Below are positions 23,960 through 33,026 of a DNA stretch of 55,877 bases, piece after piece; the first letter of the stretch is position 1, and the number at the start of each line of letters is the position of its first letter. The DNA lies in contig JAZJXO010000032.1 in the NCBI GenBank assembly GCA_040390855.1, positions 1-55,877 on the forward strand, written 5' to 3'. The translations under genes and the position numbers were made by a program. The stretch comes from Parvibaculum sp040390855 (GTDB taxonomy: Bacteria; Pseudomonadota; Alphaproteobacteria; Parvibaculales; Parvibaculaceae). The notes under the pieces were generated by a model, which was not told the DNA's origin, did not search any database, and saw only the letters and a program-made list of their open reading frames with translations.

Positions 23960-25204
23960 ATGGGTGATGTGGTTGCAATGTCAGTTGGAGCGCCTGCTGC
24001 TTTCATCGAAGAAGATGGCTCTGCCTCTCCGATGAGGGGGGCAGGTTTTGTGTGTCCTCAATTCACGCGCCCCGATGTGTCGCTGTCGCGCCTTGTCGTG
24101 ACGAATTTCCGGTCCTATGCCCGCGCCGAACTGGCGCTCGACGGACGGCCCGTTGTTTTCGTCGGCGAGAACGGGGCGGGGAAAACCAATTTGCTGGAAG
24201 CGGTTTCTTTGCTCTCGCCCGGACGCGGAATGCGCGGTGTGCCCTTTGCCGAACTCGCGCGTGATACGGGTGACGGCGGCTGGGCGGTCGCAGCAACGCT
24301 GTTGACGGGCGATGATGAAACGCGGATCGGCACAGGGCTTCCCGCCGGTGACAACGCCAAGGCGCGTATGAGGCTCGTCAAAATCGACGGTGAACAGGCG
24401 ACAAGCGCGGGTGTGCTCGCAAACCTCACACGCGTGGTCTGGCTCACGCCCGCGATGGACCGGCTCTTTGTCGAAGGTGCCGCCGAACGTCGCCGCTTTT
24501 TCGACCGGCTCGTCATGGGCTTTGATGCAAGCCACGGAACGCGGGTCAATGCCTATGACAAAGCGATGCGTGAGCGCAATCGTCTTCTTGCTGATGATGT
24601 GAGAGACGTGAGCTGGCTTGCTGCGCTTGAAGATCAGATGGCGTTGCATGGTGTGGCGGTCGCTGCCGCCCGCAATGAAGCGCTGGGGCGAATGCGTGTG
24701 GCTATGCAAGGTGCGGCGGATATGGTTTTTCCCCGCGCCGATCTGGCCCTTGAGGGCGAGCTGGAAACCGCGCTGATAAGCAATGCTGCCGTTGACGTTG
24801 AAGTGGATTTCAAAAAACGCCTGAGCCAGTCGCGTTCCCGTGATGCCGCCGCAGGCCGCACTCTGGAAGGTCCGCACCGGAGCGATCTTGCCGTGTACCA
24901 TATCGCCAAAAGCCGCGAGGCGCGTGCCTGCTCGACGGGCGAACAGAAAGCGCTCCTCATCGGCATCATGCTGGCCAATGCTCGCTTGCTTGCTGCGCGC
25001 GGCACGCCGCCTCTGGTGCTGCTCGATGAAATCGCCGCCCATCTTGACCAAGAACGCCGCCATGCGTTGTTCGATGAAATTCTGGGGCTCCGGCTTCAGG
25101 CCTTTATGACCGGTACCGAGACATCCCTCTTTGATGGTCTCGGCGGTCGTGCTCAAACCTTCCGCATCGCTGATGGCGCGGTGCTTCTCTCAAGTCAGGA
25201 ATGA
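23960..25204 (+). CDS. recF: DNA replication and repair protein RecF
   Basis: SMC-like ATPase that binds gapped DNA and helps RecOR load RecA. About 414 residues. VSLSRLVVTNFRSYARAELALDGRPVVFVGENGAGKTNLLEAVSLL contains Walker A (GENGAGKT). STGEQKALLIGIMLANARLL is the ABC signature, and LVLLDEIAAHLDQERR is Walker B. The first 40 or so residues before VSLSRL exceed the usual RecF start. No start has a strong ribosome site; ATG 23960 and 23978 are both possible, so the N-terminus is uncertain. The gap to dnaN is short (35 bp). Confidence 0.93.
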   Translation: MGDVVAMSVGAPAAFIEEDGSASPMRGAGFVCPQFTRPDVSLSRLVVTNFRSYARAELALDGRPVVFVGENGAGKTNLLEAVSLLSPGRGMRGVPFAELARDTGDGGWAVAATLLTGDDETRIGTGLPAGDNAKARMRLVKIDGEQATSAGVLANLTRVVWLTPAMDRLFVEGAAERRRFFDRLVMGFDASHGTRVNAYDKAMRERNRLLADDVRDVSWLAALEDQMALHGVAVAAARNEALGRMRVAMQGAADMVFPRADLALEGELETALISNAAVDVEVDFKKRLSQSRSRDAAAGRTLEGPHRSDLAVYHIAKSREARACSTGEQKALLIGIMLANARLLAARGTPPLVLLDEIAAHLDQERRHALFDEILGLRLQAFMTGTETSLFDGLGGRAQTFRIADGAVLLSSQE

Positions 25205-25207
25205 AAA

Positions 25208-25798
25208 ATGCGTCTCGATAAAGAAGAAGAAACCAAACTGCCCAAGATCGACTACAACCCGATGGTCGAGGCGAGTCTTTTCAAATCGCGCACAATCCTC
25301 ATCACCGGCGAAGTCAATGACCGTCTTGCGCGTGGCGTCACAGAGCGCCTGCTTGCCATGGCCGCCGAAAATGATGATCCGATCACGCTGGTGATTTCAT
25401 CGCCCGGCGGTCACGTCGAAAGCGGCGACATGATCCATGACGTCGCAAAATTCGTGAAGCCGCGCATCCGCGTTCTCGGCACGGGTTGGGTCGCATCTGC
25501 TGGCGCGCTCATCTTTGTCACCGCCGCCAAAGAAGACCGCTATTGCCTGCCCAATACGCGCTTCTTGCTCCATGAACCGCGCGGCGGCGTCGGCGGCTCG
25601 GCGAGCGAAATTGATATTCAGGCCAAACAGGTGTTGATCATGCGCGAACGTCTGAACCGTATTTTTGCAGCCGCCACAGGTCAGACCTACGACAAGATTG
25701 TCGCTGACACGCATCGCGATCATTGGCTCAACGCCGAAGAAGCAATCGCCTATGGCATTGTCGGCAAGATCATCCGCTCGGCTGACGAGCTGAAATAA
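25208..25798 (+). CDS. ClpP-family serine peptidase homologue
   Basis: A 196-residue protein of the ClpP/crotonase fold encoded 3 bp after recF and 57 bp before gyrB. ClpP-like features are LVISSPGGHVESGDMIHD (oxyanion loop), the nucleophile region LGTGWVASAGALIFVTAA with Ser in ASAG instead of the canonical ASMG, the histidine in FLLHEPRGG, and the aspartate in DTHRDHWLNAEEAIAYGIVGKI. The triad therefore appears intact. Divergence at the IGF-binding and N-terminal loops means pairing with ClpA/ClpX cannot be assumed. No Clp ATPase is encoded in this window. The position inside the replication cluster suggests cotranscription with recF and gyrB. Confidence 0.78.
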   Translation: MRLDKEEETKLPKIDYNPMVEASLFKSRTILITGEVNDRLARGVTERLLAMAAENDDPITLVISSPGGHVESGDMIHDVAKFVKPRIRVLGTGWVASAGALIFVTAAKEDRYCLPNTRFLLHEPRGGVGGSASEIDIQAKQVLIMRERLNRIFAAATGQTYDKIVADTHRDHWLNAEEAIAYGIVGKIIRSADELK

Positions 25799-25855
25799 CT
25801 TTCGCTACGCGACCCGATACCCGGCTAAAGACGACCAATAGAAAGTCCTGAAAGA

Positions 25856-28288
25856 ATGTCCGAACAACCCGAAGAATACGGCGCAGATGCGATCAAGGTG
25901 CTGAAGGGTCTTGATGCTGTCCGCAAACGCCCCGGCATGTATATCGGTGACACGGATGACGGTTCAGGCCTGCATCACATGGTCTATGAAGTCGTGGACA
26001 ATGCGATCGACGAGGCGCTTGCGGGCCATGCGGACATTGTCAATGTCCGCATGAACCCCGACGGCTCCGTGACCGTGAACGATAACGGGCGCGGTATCCC
26101 TGTCGACATTCACAAGGAAGAAGGCGTGTCGGCTGCCGAAGTTATTATGACCCAGCTTCACGCAGGCGGTAAGTTCGACCAGAACTCCTACAAAGTGTCC
26201 GGTGGCCTGCACGGCGTCGGCGTGTCCGTTGTGAACGCGCTCAGCGACTGGCTCGAACTGCGCATTTGGCGCAACGGGCAGGAGCACAAGATGCGTTTCG
26301 AGCACGGCGTGCCTGTGGCCCCGCTTGCCATGGTCGGTGAAGCGGGCGAAATCGAAAAAGGCAAACCGCGTTCGGGCACCGAGATCACGTTCCATCCCTC
26401 GTCAGCAACCTTCACGCAAACAGAATTCGATTTCGGCACGCTCGAACACCGCCTGCGCGAGTTGGCCTTCCTCAATTCCGGTGTGCATGTGGCGCTTGCC
26501 GACATGCGCGGTGTCGAGCCCAAGACCGTCAACATGATGTATGAGGGGGGCTTATCCGAATTCGTCCGCTTCCTCGACCGCGCCAAAGCGCCGCTCATCA
26601 GTGCGCCGATCTATCTCAAGGCCGAGCGCGACGGCATCACGGTGGAACTCGCGACATGGTGGAACGACAGCTATCACGAGAACATGCTGTGCTTCACCAA
26701 TAACATTCCCCAGCGCGACGGCGGCACGCATCTGGCAGGCTTCCGCGCAGCGCTGACCCGCGTCGTCAACAATTATGCAAACGATACCGGCATTGCAAAA
26801 CGCGAGAAGGTGACGCTGACGGGCGATGATGCGCGCGAAGGGCTCACCTGCGTATTGTCAGTCAAAGTGCCAGACCCGAAATTCTCGTCGCAAACGAAAG
26901 ACAAACTTGTCTCGTCCGAAGTGCGCCCTGTTGTCGAAAGCCTTGTGAACGAAACGCTCTCCACGTGGTTTGAGGAACATCCCGCCGACGCCCGCACAGT
27001 CGTCGGCAAAGTCGTGGAAGCGGCTGCGGCCCGCGAGGCAGCCCGCAAGGCCCGCGAGCTTACACGCCGCAAAGGGGCGCTCGACATATCGAGCCTGCCC
27101 GGCAAGCTCGCCGATTGTCAGGAGCGCGATCCGGCAAAATCTGAAATCTTCATCGTCGAAGGAGACAGCGCCGGTGGCTCCGCCAAGCAGGCGCGTGACC
27201 GCTCCAATCAGGCCGTGCTGCCTTTGCGCGGCAAGATTCTGAACGTCGAACGAGCGCGTTTCGACAAGATGCTGTCGTCGAATGAAATCGGTACCCTGAT
27301 TACGGCGCTCGGCACGGGCATCGGACGCGATGATTTCAACGTTGAGAAGCTGCGCTATCACAAGATCATCATTATGACCGACGCCGATGTCGACGGCGCG
27401 CATATCCGCACACTCCTGCTCACCTTCTTCTACCGCCAGATGCCGCAAGTGATCGAGCGCGGCCATCTCTACATCGCCCAGCCGCCACTATATAAAGTGC
27501 GCCGTGGCACATCCGAGACCTATCTCAAAGACGAACGCGCCCTTGAGGACTATCTCGTTTCGACGGGTCTTGAAGATATGGTGCTGACGCTCAATGACGG
27601 CACCCAGCGTTCCGGCGAAGACCTGCGCGACATTGTAGAAAAAGCCCGCGCGATCCGGGCGATCCTGCGCGGCCTGCCGCCCAAATATCCACATTTCGTT
27701 GTGGAGCAGGCCGCCATCGCCCATGCGCTTTCACCCCGCGCTCTTGCCCAACAGACGGACGCGGCCGCAGCGGTGAAACGCATCGCCGAACGCCTCGACA
27801 TGCTGTCGGATGAAACCGAACGTGGCTGGGAGGGCATCCTCACGGCGGAAGGCGGGCTCACTTTCAATCGCGATCTCAGAGGTGTGCGCGAGGATGTGAT
27901 GATCGACGCGCCCTTGATTGACAGCGCCGATGCACGTCGCCTTGATGCTCATGCCGAACACCTGGCCGAGATTTACGGCTTCGCGGCAACGCTGCGTCGC
28001 AAGGACGACACCCATGAAATCCGCTCGCCCACACAGCTTCTTGATGCGGTCTTCGCAGCAGGTTCTAAAGGCATTTCGATGCAGCGCTACAAAGGCCTTG
28101 GCGAAATGAACCCCGAACAGCTTTGGGAGACAACACTCGACCGCAATGTGCGCTCGCTTTTACAGGTCAAGGTGCGTGAGTCCGACGAAGCCGACAATCT
28201 CTTCGTCAAACTCATGGGCGATGTAGTCGAACCGCGCCGCGATTTCATCCGCGACAATGCTCTCAGTGTTGCCAATCTCGACATCTGA
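25856..28288 (+). CDS. gyrB: DNA gyrase subunit B
   Basis: ATPase subunit of the type II topoisomerase that introduces negative supercoils, 810 residues. GHKL motifs DNAIDEALAGH, DNGRGIPVDIH and GLHGVGVSVVNALS are at the N-terminus. The TOPRIM domain has IVEGDSAGGSAKQARDR and MTDADVDGAHIRTLLLTFFYR. The C-terminal RYKGLGEMNPEQLWETTLD supports GyrB over ParE. The start MSEQPEEYGADAIKVLKGLDAVRKRPGMYIGD is typical. A strong terminator follows 22 bp after the stop, ending the dnaA-gyrB cluster. Confidence 0.97.
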   Translation: MSEQPEEYGADAIKVLKGLDAVRKRPGMYIGDTDDGSGLHHMVYEVVDNAIDEALAGHADIVNVRMNPDGSVTVNDNGRGIPVDIHKEEGVSAAEVIMTQLHAGGKFDQNSYKVSGGLHGVGVSVVNALSDWLELRIWRNGQEHKMRFEHGVPVAPLAMVGEAGEIEKGKPRSGTEITFHPSSATFTQTEFDFGTLEHRLRELAFLNSGVHVALADMRGVEPKTVNMMYEGGLSEFVRFLDRAKAPLISAPIYLKAERDGITVELATWWNDSYHENMLCFTNNIPQRDGGTHLAGFRAALTRVVNNYANDTGIAKREKVTLTGDDAREGLTCVLSVKVPDPKFSSQTKDKLVSSEVRPVVESLVNETLSTWFEEHPADARTVVGKVVEAAAAREAARKARELTRRKGALDISSLPGKLADCQERDPAKSEIFIVEGDSAGGSAKQARDRSNQAVLPLRGKILNVERARFDKMLSSNEIGTLITALGTGIGRDDFNVEKLRYHKIIIMTDADVDGAHIRTLLLTFFYRQMPQVIERGHLYIAQPPLYKVRRGTSETYLKDERALEDYLVSTGLEDMVLTLNDGTQRSGEDLRDIVEKARAIRAILRGLPPKYPHFVVEQAAIAHALSPRALAQQTDAAAAVKRIAERLDMLSDETERGWEGILTAEGGLTFNRDLRGVREDVMIDAPLIDSADARRLDAHAEHLAEIYGFAATLRRKDDTHEIRSPTQLLDAVFAAGSKGISMQRYKGLGEMNPEQLWETTLDRNVRSLLQVKVRESDEADNLFVKLMGDVVEPRRDFIRDNALSVANLDI

Positions 28289-28309
28289 AGATATAGCCGG
28301 AACACAAAT

Positions 28310-28340
28310 GGGGAAGGATCAGAAATCCTTCCCCTTTTTT
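28310..28340 (+). terminator. Rho-independent terminator of gyrB
   Basis: A perfect 10-bp stem (ggggaaggat at 28310-28319, atccttcccc at 28325-28334) with a 5-base loop is followed by six T (28335-28340). It also lies just beyond the stop of the convergent chemotaxis receptor and may act on both strands. Confidence 0.92.
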
Positions 28341-28357
28341 GTGATGTATCAGACGTC

Positions 28358-30052
28358 TCAAGCCGCTTTGACACCGGCAAGGAAGCCGTCGACTTCATGC
28401 GACAGCTCGTTTGAATGACGCGACAACTCGCCCGCTGCCTCAAAGACCTGACCCGAAGCCGTGCCCGTATCCGTCGCGGCCTGACGCACATCGGCAATCG
28501 AGCGCGTAACGTCCTCTGTGCCTTGGGCGGCCTGTTGCACGTTGCGTGAGATTTCGAGCGTGGCAGCACCCTGCTCTTCGACGGCAGACGCGATGGCGGC
28601 GGCGATTTCGCTCATCTGCTGGATGGTCGAACCGATGCCGCTGATCGCCGATACGGCCTGCTGTGTGGCCCCTTGAATCTGACCGATCTGAGCGGAGATC
28701 TCGTCGGTCGCTTTGGCCGTCTGCGTGGCGAGTGATTTGACTTCGGATGCGACAACCGCAAAGCCCTTGCCTGCATCGCCGGCGCGCGCTGCTTCGATTG
28801 TGGCGTTGAGCGCCAGAAGATTTGTCTGGCCGGCAATGTCGTTGATAAGCTGGATGATCTCACCGATCTTCTGCGCCCCGACGGCAAGCTCCTGCACCAC
28901 ACTGTCTGTAGCGCGGGCGTCTTCGACCGCCTGATTGGCGATACGTGCGGAATTGGCGACCTGCTTCGATATTTCCTGAATGGAAGCGGAAAGCTCTTCG
29001 GTGGCGGTCGCAACCGTCCGTACATTGGCCGATGTCTGCTCGGCAGCCGACGCCACTTCAACAGCCTTCGTATTGCTCTGGTCCGCAAGGTTCGTCATTG
29101 AACCGGCGGTCGATTCCATTTCGGTCGCGGCCGTTGAAAGCGACTGCACGAGCTGGCCGACCTTGGCTTCGAACGATGACGTGATGGCTTCGAGACGCGA
29201 GGCGCGTTTCTGCTTGGCATCGTTCTCGGCGGCCTGTTGCGCGGCCAGTTCGTCGCCTTTCATCATATTGTCTTTGAAAACCTGAACAGCATTGGCCATC
29301 GAGCCGATCTCATCGCGACGTGCAATGCCTGTTATTGCGGTCGTAAGATCATGGTCGGCAAGACGTTTCATCGCGCCGGTCATAGCCTGAATGGGGGCCG
29401 AGACCGTTACGACAAGGGCTGCGCCCGCTGCGAGGCAGAGCGCGGCTGCAAGACCAAGGGCGAGGAAGATGAAAATCTGCGCATTGTGAAACGTAGCCGC
29501 GCCCTGTGCTGTTGCTTCCTCTCCACCAGCTACAAATGCGTCGATTTCGGCCTGAAGGATTTTTTTGAATTCGTCATGCGCGGCTTTTTCGACCGTGTTG
29601 TAATAGGTCGTGGCCGTTATGATACCGCCCTGACGCACCGCATCGCCGAGACCCGCTTGGGTCGCAACATAGTCGGCCCATTTTTGTTTGAACTGATCGA
29701 GATTATCCGTGCTGCGGTTATTGCCCGTCAGGATCGTTCCGAGATGATCGAAATCCTTGCTAATATCAGCGTCGATGCTCGCCAGATTTGCGGTTTCTTT
29801 TGTGCGTTCTTCATCCGTGGTGAAGAGCACATAGGCGGCCTGACGCTGACGATAGCGCATGGTCTTGAATTTAATCTCGCCGAGCGTGCTGGTCGCGGGT
29901 AGCCAGTTGCTGGCGACTTCGCTCGCATAGTCCTTGACCGCGCTCATGCGCTGATTGGCGAAAAGGCCAAGTGCCAGCGTGGTCACGAGAACAAGAGCAA
30001 AAGCTGAAATCACTTTCGCTTTGATAGATATATTTTCAAGGGCCGTCATCAT
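28358..30052 (-). CDS. Methyl-accepting chemotaxis protein
   Basis: Transmembrane chemoreceptor of about 564 residues. TM1 is KVISAFALVLVTTLALGLF near the N-terminus. The periplasmic sensor region of about 150 residues is helical (four-helix-bundle-like; KFKTMRYRQRQAAYVLFTTDEERTKE). TM2 is IFIFLALGLAAALCLAAGAALVVTV, then a HAMP domain (APIQAMTGAMKRLADHDLTTAI). The signalling domain hairpin tip carries EIIQLINDIAGQTNLLALNATIEAARAGDAGKGFAVVASEVKSLA, the CheA/CheW contact. No C-terminal CheR-docking pentapeptide is seen. The ligand is unknown and no che genes are adjacent. A frame extending to 30241 upstream includes a remnant of another receptor, so I start at the paired ATGs (30052 and 30049). 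Confidence 0.9.
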   Translation of the reverse strand: MMTALENISIKAKVISAFALVLVTTLALGLFANQRMSAVKDYASEVASNWLPATSTLGEIKFKTMRYRQRQAAYVLFTTDEERTKETANLASIDADISKDFDHLGTILTGNNRSTDNLDQFKQKWADYVATQAGLGDAVRQGGIITATTYYNTVEKAAHDEFKKILQAEIDAFVAGGEEATAQGAATFHNAQIFIFLALGLAAALCLAAGAALVVTVSAPIQAMTGAMKRLADHDLTTAITGIARRDEIGSMANAVQVFKDNMMKGDELAAQQAAENDAKQKRASRLEAITSSFEAKVGQLVQSLSTAATEMESTAGSMTNLADQSNTKAVEVASAAEQTSANVRTVATATEELSASIQEISKQVANSARIANQAVEDARATDSVVQELAVGAQKIGEIIQLINDIAGQTNLLALNATIEAARAGDAGKGFAVVASEVKSLATQTAKATDEISAQIGQIQGATQQAVSAISGIGSTIQQMSEIAAAIASAVEEQGAATLEISRNVQQAAQGTEDVTRSIADVRQAATDTGTASGQVFEAAGELSRHSNELSHEVDGFLAGVKAA

Positions 30053-30138
30053 CTGGCGATTTCCTGTCACAAATGGAATTGTGACGGTCGCTTTCCCAGA
30101 CAAGGACAAGGGAGAGACCTTGCGGCTCTCTCCCTGTC

Positions 30139-30225
30139 CAGACGTATATCGACGACGAAACGCGAAACCTGCTCGGTGCTGTGTGCGGCCTGTTGCACGT
30201 TGCGTGAGATTTCGAGTGTCGCCAT
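30139..30225 (-). pseudogene. Remnant of a second chemoreceptor signalling domain
   Basis: On the minus strand a short frame reads MATLEISRNVQQAAHSTEQV, closely matching the intact receptor's AATLEISRNVQQAAQGTEDV. At DNA level 32 bp are identical: 30184-30215 equals 28527-28558. Homology stops on both sides within about 30 codons; downstream the frame runs into unrelated sequence. This is a fragment of a paralogous, probably tandem, receptor gene that has been mostly deleted, or the product of a local partial duplication. It is not expected to make a functional product. Confidence 0.75.
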
Positions 30226-30449
30226 GACGACGTGCGCACATTCAGAGATCATGAATCCCCGCCTTAAGATCAATCGAAAGGATGTTTCAGCTTTTGTTAA
30301 CCGTGGCAAACTAGCGTGCAGAGATGGGACAGGCCTCGCTTTTTGGGGCTTGCCTCGGACCGCCGAACACGAGCAGAATCGCAGAGTTGTGGGCTTTTTG
30401 TCTCCTGCACGTATTTCCGAGCGGCAACGACGACAGGCTTGAGAGGGCT

Positions 30450-33023
30450 ATGGCATCCCCCGGAAATAGAGGCGCAAGCGGCAGACGCGGACCGGATCGG
30501 TCAGCGCGTGACGCAATGACGCGCCGTGTCAACGGGCTCGGGTCGGGCCGCGCAGGCGTCGGGGTTAATGAAGAAACCGTCGAGCCGCGTCTGGCGCGCG
30601 ACGAACCCGAGGCATCGTGGCTTACGCGCGTCACGGGCGGCGGCAAGCGTGCGCCGAAACGCAAACCTTCAGGTCCTGGCGCTGCATCAAAATTCACAAC
30701 CAAAGGCATGGTCCTCAAGGCCGATGCCTCTATGCGTGTGCCGCTCTCGTCTTATGATGAAGACACCGAGGAGGAGCGCGAGAAGGCCCGTGAAAAAGCG
30801 CGCGAGCGTCAGGAGCGGTTGGAGAAAAAACGCAACCGTCGCGACGCTGCCGGAAAACAGATCAGGCGCGTTGAGCCACAGGCGAAGGAACCGAAACCAC
30901 GCGGGAAAGCGAAGGCTGAAAAACCCGCCCCTGAAAATTCCGTAAAAAAACAGGTGCCGCGCCTGCGCAGCTATTACCGCCCCGAACCGTCTCAGGCGAG
31001 CAGCGGCCCGCGCAAGGCACCTCGTCGTGCCGCACCTCCGCCGAGAAAATCAGACGGCTTTGTCGGCGGTCTGTTTTACTGGTCAAGCGTCATCGTGCTC
31101 TGGTTTGCCATCGCCATCGGCTGTCTGCTTTTCTATTACGCGATGTCGCTGCCCGATACATCCGGTCTCTGGAACGCGGCGCGGGCGCCCTCGCTCTCGA
31201 TTCTTGCTGACGACGGCGAGATGCTGAGCCATCGCGGTGATCTGCATGGCGGCATGGTGCTGGCGTCAGACCTGCCTGCCTATGTGCCGCAGGCGGTGAT
31301 CGCAACCGAAGACCAGCGTTTCTATTGGCACTTTGGTATTGACCCCGTTGGCCTCGCGCGTGCTGCTTATCAGAATTTGCGCGCGGGCTATGTTGTGCAG
31401 GGCGGCTCGACGCTGACGCAGCAGCTTGCCAAAAACGTCTTCCTCACGTCAGATCGGACATTGAGCCGCAAGATTCAGGAAATGCTCCTCGCTGTCTGGC
31501 TTGAGGCGCGTTATTCCAAAGAACAGATTCTGACGCTCTATCTGAACCGCGTCTATTTCGGCGGCGGTGCTTACGGTGTTGAAGGCGCCTCCGAACGCTT
31601 CTTCAAAAAACCCGCGCGCGAACTCACTCTGTCGGAAGCGGCCATGCTCGCCGGGCTACTGAAAGCCCCCTCGCATTATTCACCGACGAATAATTTAAGT
31701 CGCGCCCGCGCGCGCGCTGCCATCGTGCTCGATAATATGCTCAAGACAGGCTTCATCACTGATGTCGACAAGCAATATGCGCTCAACCACCCCGCATCTC
31801 TCGATGGCTACTCTTCATCTGGTTCCATCAACTATTTCGTTGATTGGGTGGCGGATGTTCTGCCCGCTTATACAGGTGAACAAAACACCGATATGGTGGT
31901 GCGCACAACGATTGATCCCGTCATGCAGAAGGCCGCCGAAGATGTGGTGGCCGAATTGCTGAAGTCGGAAGGTGGCGCGCAGAACGTGACGCAGGCCGCC
32001 GTTGTGGCGATGACGCCGGACGGTGCGGTCCGTGCGATGGTGGGTGGGCGCTCTTATGGTCAGAGCCAGTTCAATCGCGCGGTGCAAGCACAGCGCCAGC
32101 CCGGTTCGGCCTTCAAGCCCTTTGTCTATTTGACGGCGATGGAATATGGTCTGACGCCCGATACCAAACGCATCGACCGGCCTGTGACCTATGGTACATG
32201 GTCGCCCTCCAATTACACAGACCGCTATAGCGGCCCGATGACGCTGACGCGGGCGCTTGCTGAATCAATCAACACCATCGCCGTGCAGGTGGCCAACGAA
32301 GTCGGCATCCGCAATGTGATCCGCACCGCCCAGCGTCTCGGCATTCAGGAAACCTTGCCGCCGAACCTGTCGCTGGCGCTCGGCACCTGCGATGTGAACC
32401 TGCTGGAACTCACGGCCGCCTATGCGACCTTTGCCAATGGCGGTTACGGCGTCATCCCCCACAGTATCGAAGATGTGCATACGCGCGACGGCGACGAGAT
32501 CTATCGCCGTCAGGGCTCGGGCCTTGGCCGTGTGATGAACGAAGACGTGATGGGTGAGATGAACCACATGCTCGCCGAAGTGATGACAACAGGCACGGGC
32601 CGCAAAGCCGCTGTTGCCGGTCGCCCGATAGCGGGCAAGACCGGCACAAGTCAGGATTTCCGTGATGCCTGGTTCATCGGCTACAGCGCTGACATCGTGG
32701 TCGGTGTCTGGGTCGGCAATGACAACCGCGCCCCGATGAAAAAAGTGACAGGTGGCGGGCTGCCCGCAAAAATCTGGCACGCTTTTATGGAGCGTACACA
32801 GACGAATGTGGCGGTCTCAAATCTGCCCGGCCAATATCCCTATGACGGTGCAGCGCCCGTTGCCCGCGCCGGTGAGGGAAGTATGCCGGTTGAACAGGCC
32901 CCCGCGCCGGATGCCAGGCGTGATTGGGAAGAGCCCGGTTTCTTTGAACGCCTGTTCGGGACGGTGACACTCGGCAGCGACAGTTCCGGTGGCTTGCGGC
33001 CCTCGCATGATCCTTCAAGATGA
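30450..33023 (+). CDS. Class A penicillin-binding protein (PBP1a-like)
   Basis: Bifunctional peptidoglycan synthase of 857 residues. A long, very basic cytosolic tail (about 190 residues, with the Lys/Arg/Glu run EEREKAREKARERQERLEKKRNRR) precedes the single membrane helix FYWSSVIVLWFAIAIGCLLFYYAM. The GT51 transglycosylase domain has ATEDQRFYWHFGID, GGSTLTQQLAKN and the LYLNRVYFGGGAYGVEGAS motif. The transpeptidase domain has SxxK in GSAFKPF, SxN in ESINTIAV and KTGTSQDFRDAWF. The start ATG is preceded by gagagg. A longer frame begins at 30324 but lacks a ribosome site. It stands alone, convergent with the YgjP-like gene 3 bp away. Confidence 0.93.
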   Translation: MASPGNRGASGRRGPDRSARDAMTRRVNGLGSGRAGVGVNEETVEPRLARDEPEASWLTRVTGGGKRAPKRKPSGPGAASKFTTKGMVLKADASMRVPLSSYDEDTEEEREKAREKARERQERLEKKRNRRDAAGKQIRRVEPQAKEPKPRGKAKAEKPAPENSVKKQVPRLRSYYRPEPSQASSGPRKAPRRAAPPPRKSDGFVGGLFYWSSVIVLWFAIAIGCLLFYYAMSLPDTSGLWNAARAPSLSILADDGEMLSHRGDLHGGMVLASDLPAYVPQAVIATEDQRFYWHFGIDPVGLARAAYQNLRAGYVVQGGSTLTQQLAKNVFLTSDRTLSRKIQEMLLAVWLEARYSKEQILTLYLNRVYFGGGAYGVEGASERFFKKPARELTLSEAAMLAGLLKAPSHYSPTNNLSRARARAAIVLDNMLKTGFITDVDKQYALNHPASLDGYSSSGSINYFVDWVADVLPAYTGEQNTDMVVRTTIDPVMQKAAEDVVAELLKSEGGAQNVTQAAVVAMTPDGAVRAMVGGRSYGQSQFNRAVQAQRQPGSAFKPFVYLTAMEYGLTPDTKRIDRPVTYGTWSPSNYTDRYSGPMTLTRALAESINTIAVQVANEVGIRNVIRTAQRLGIQETLPPNLSLALGTCDVNLLELTAAYATFANGGYGVIPHSIEDVHTRDGDEIYRRQGSGLGRVMNEDVMGEMNHMLAEVMTTGTGRKAAVAGRPIAGKTGTSQDFRDAWFIGYSADIVVGVWVGNDNRAPMKKVTGGGLPAKIWHAFMERTQTNVAVSNLPGQYPYDGAAPVARAGEGSMPVEQAPAPDARRDWEEPGFFERLFGTVTLGSDSSGGLRPSHDPSR

Positions 33024-33026
33024 GGA

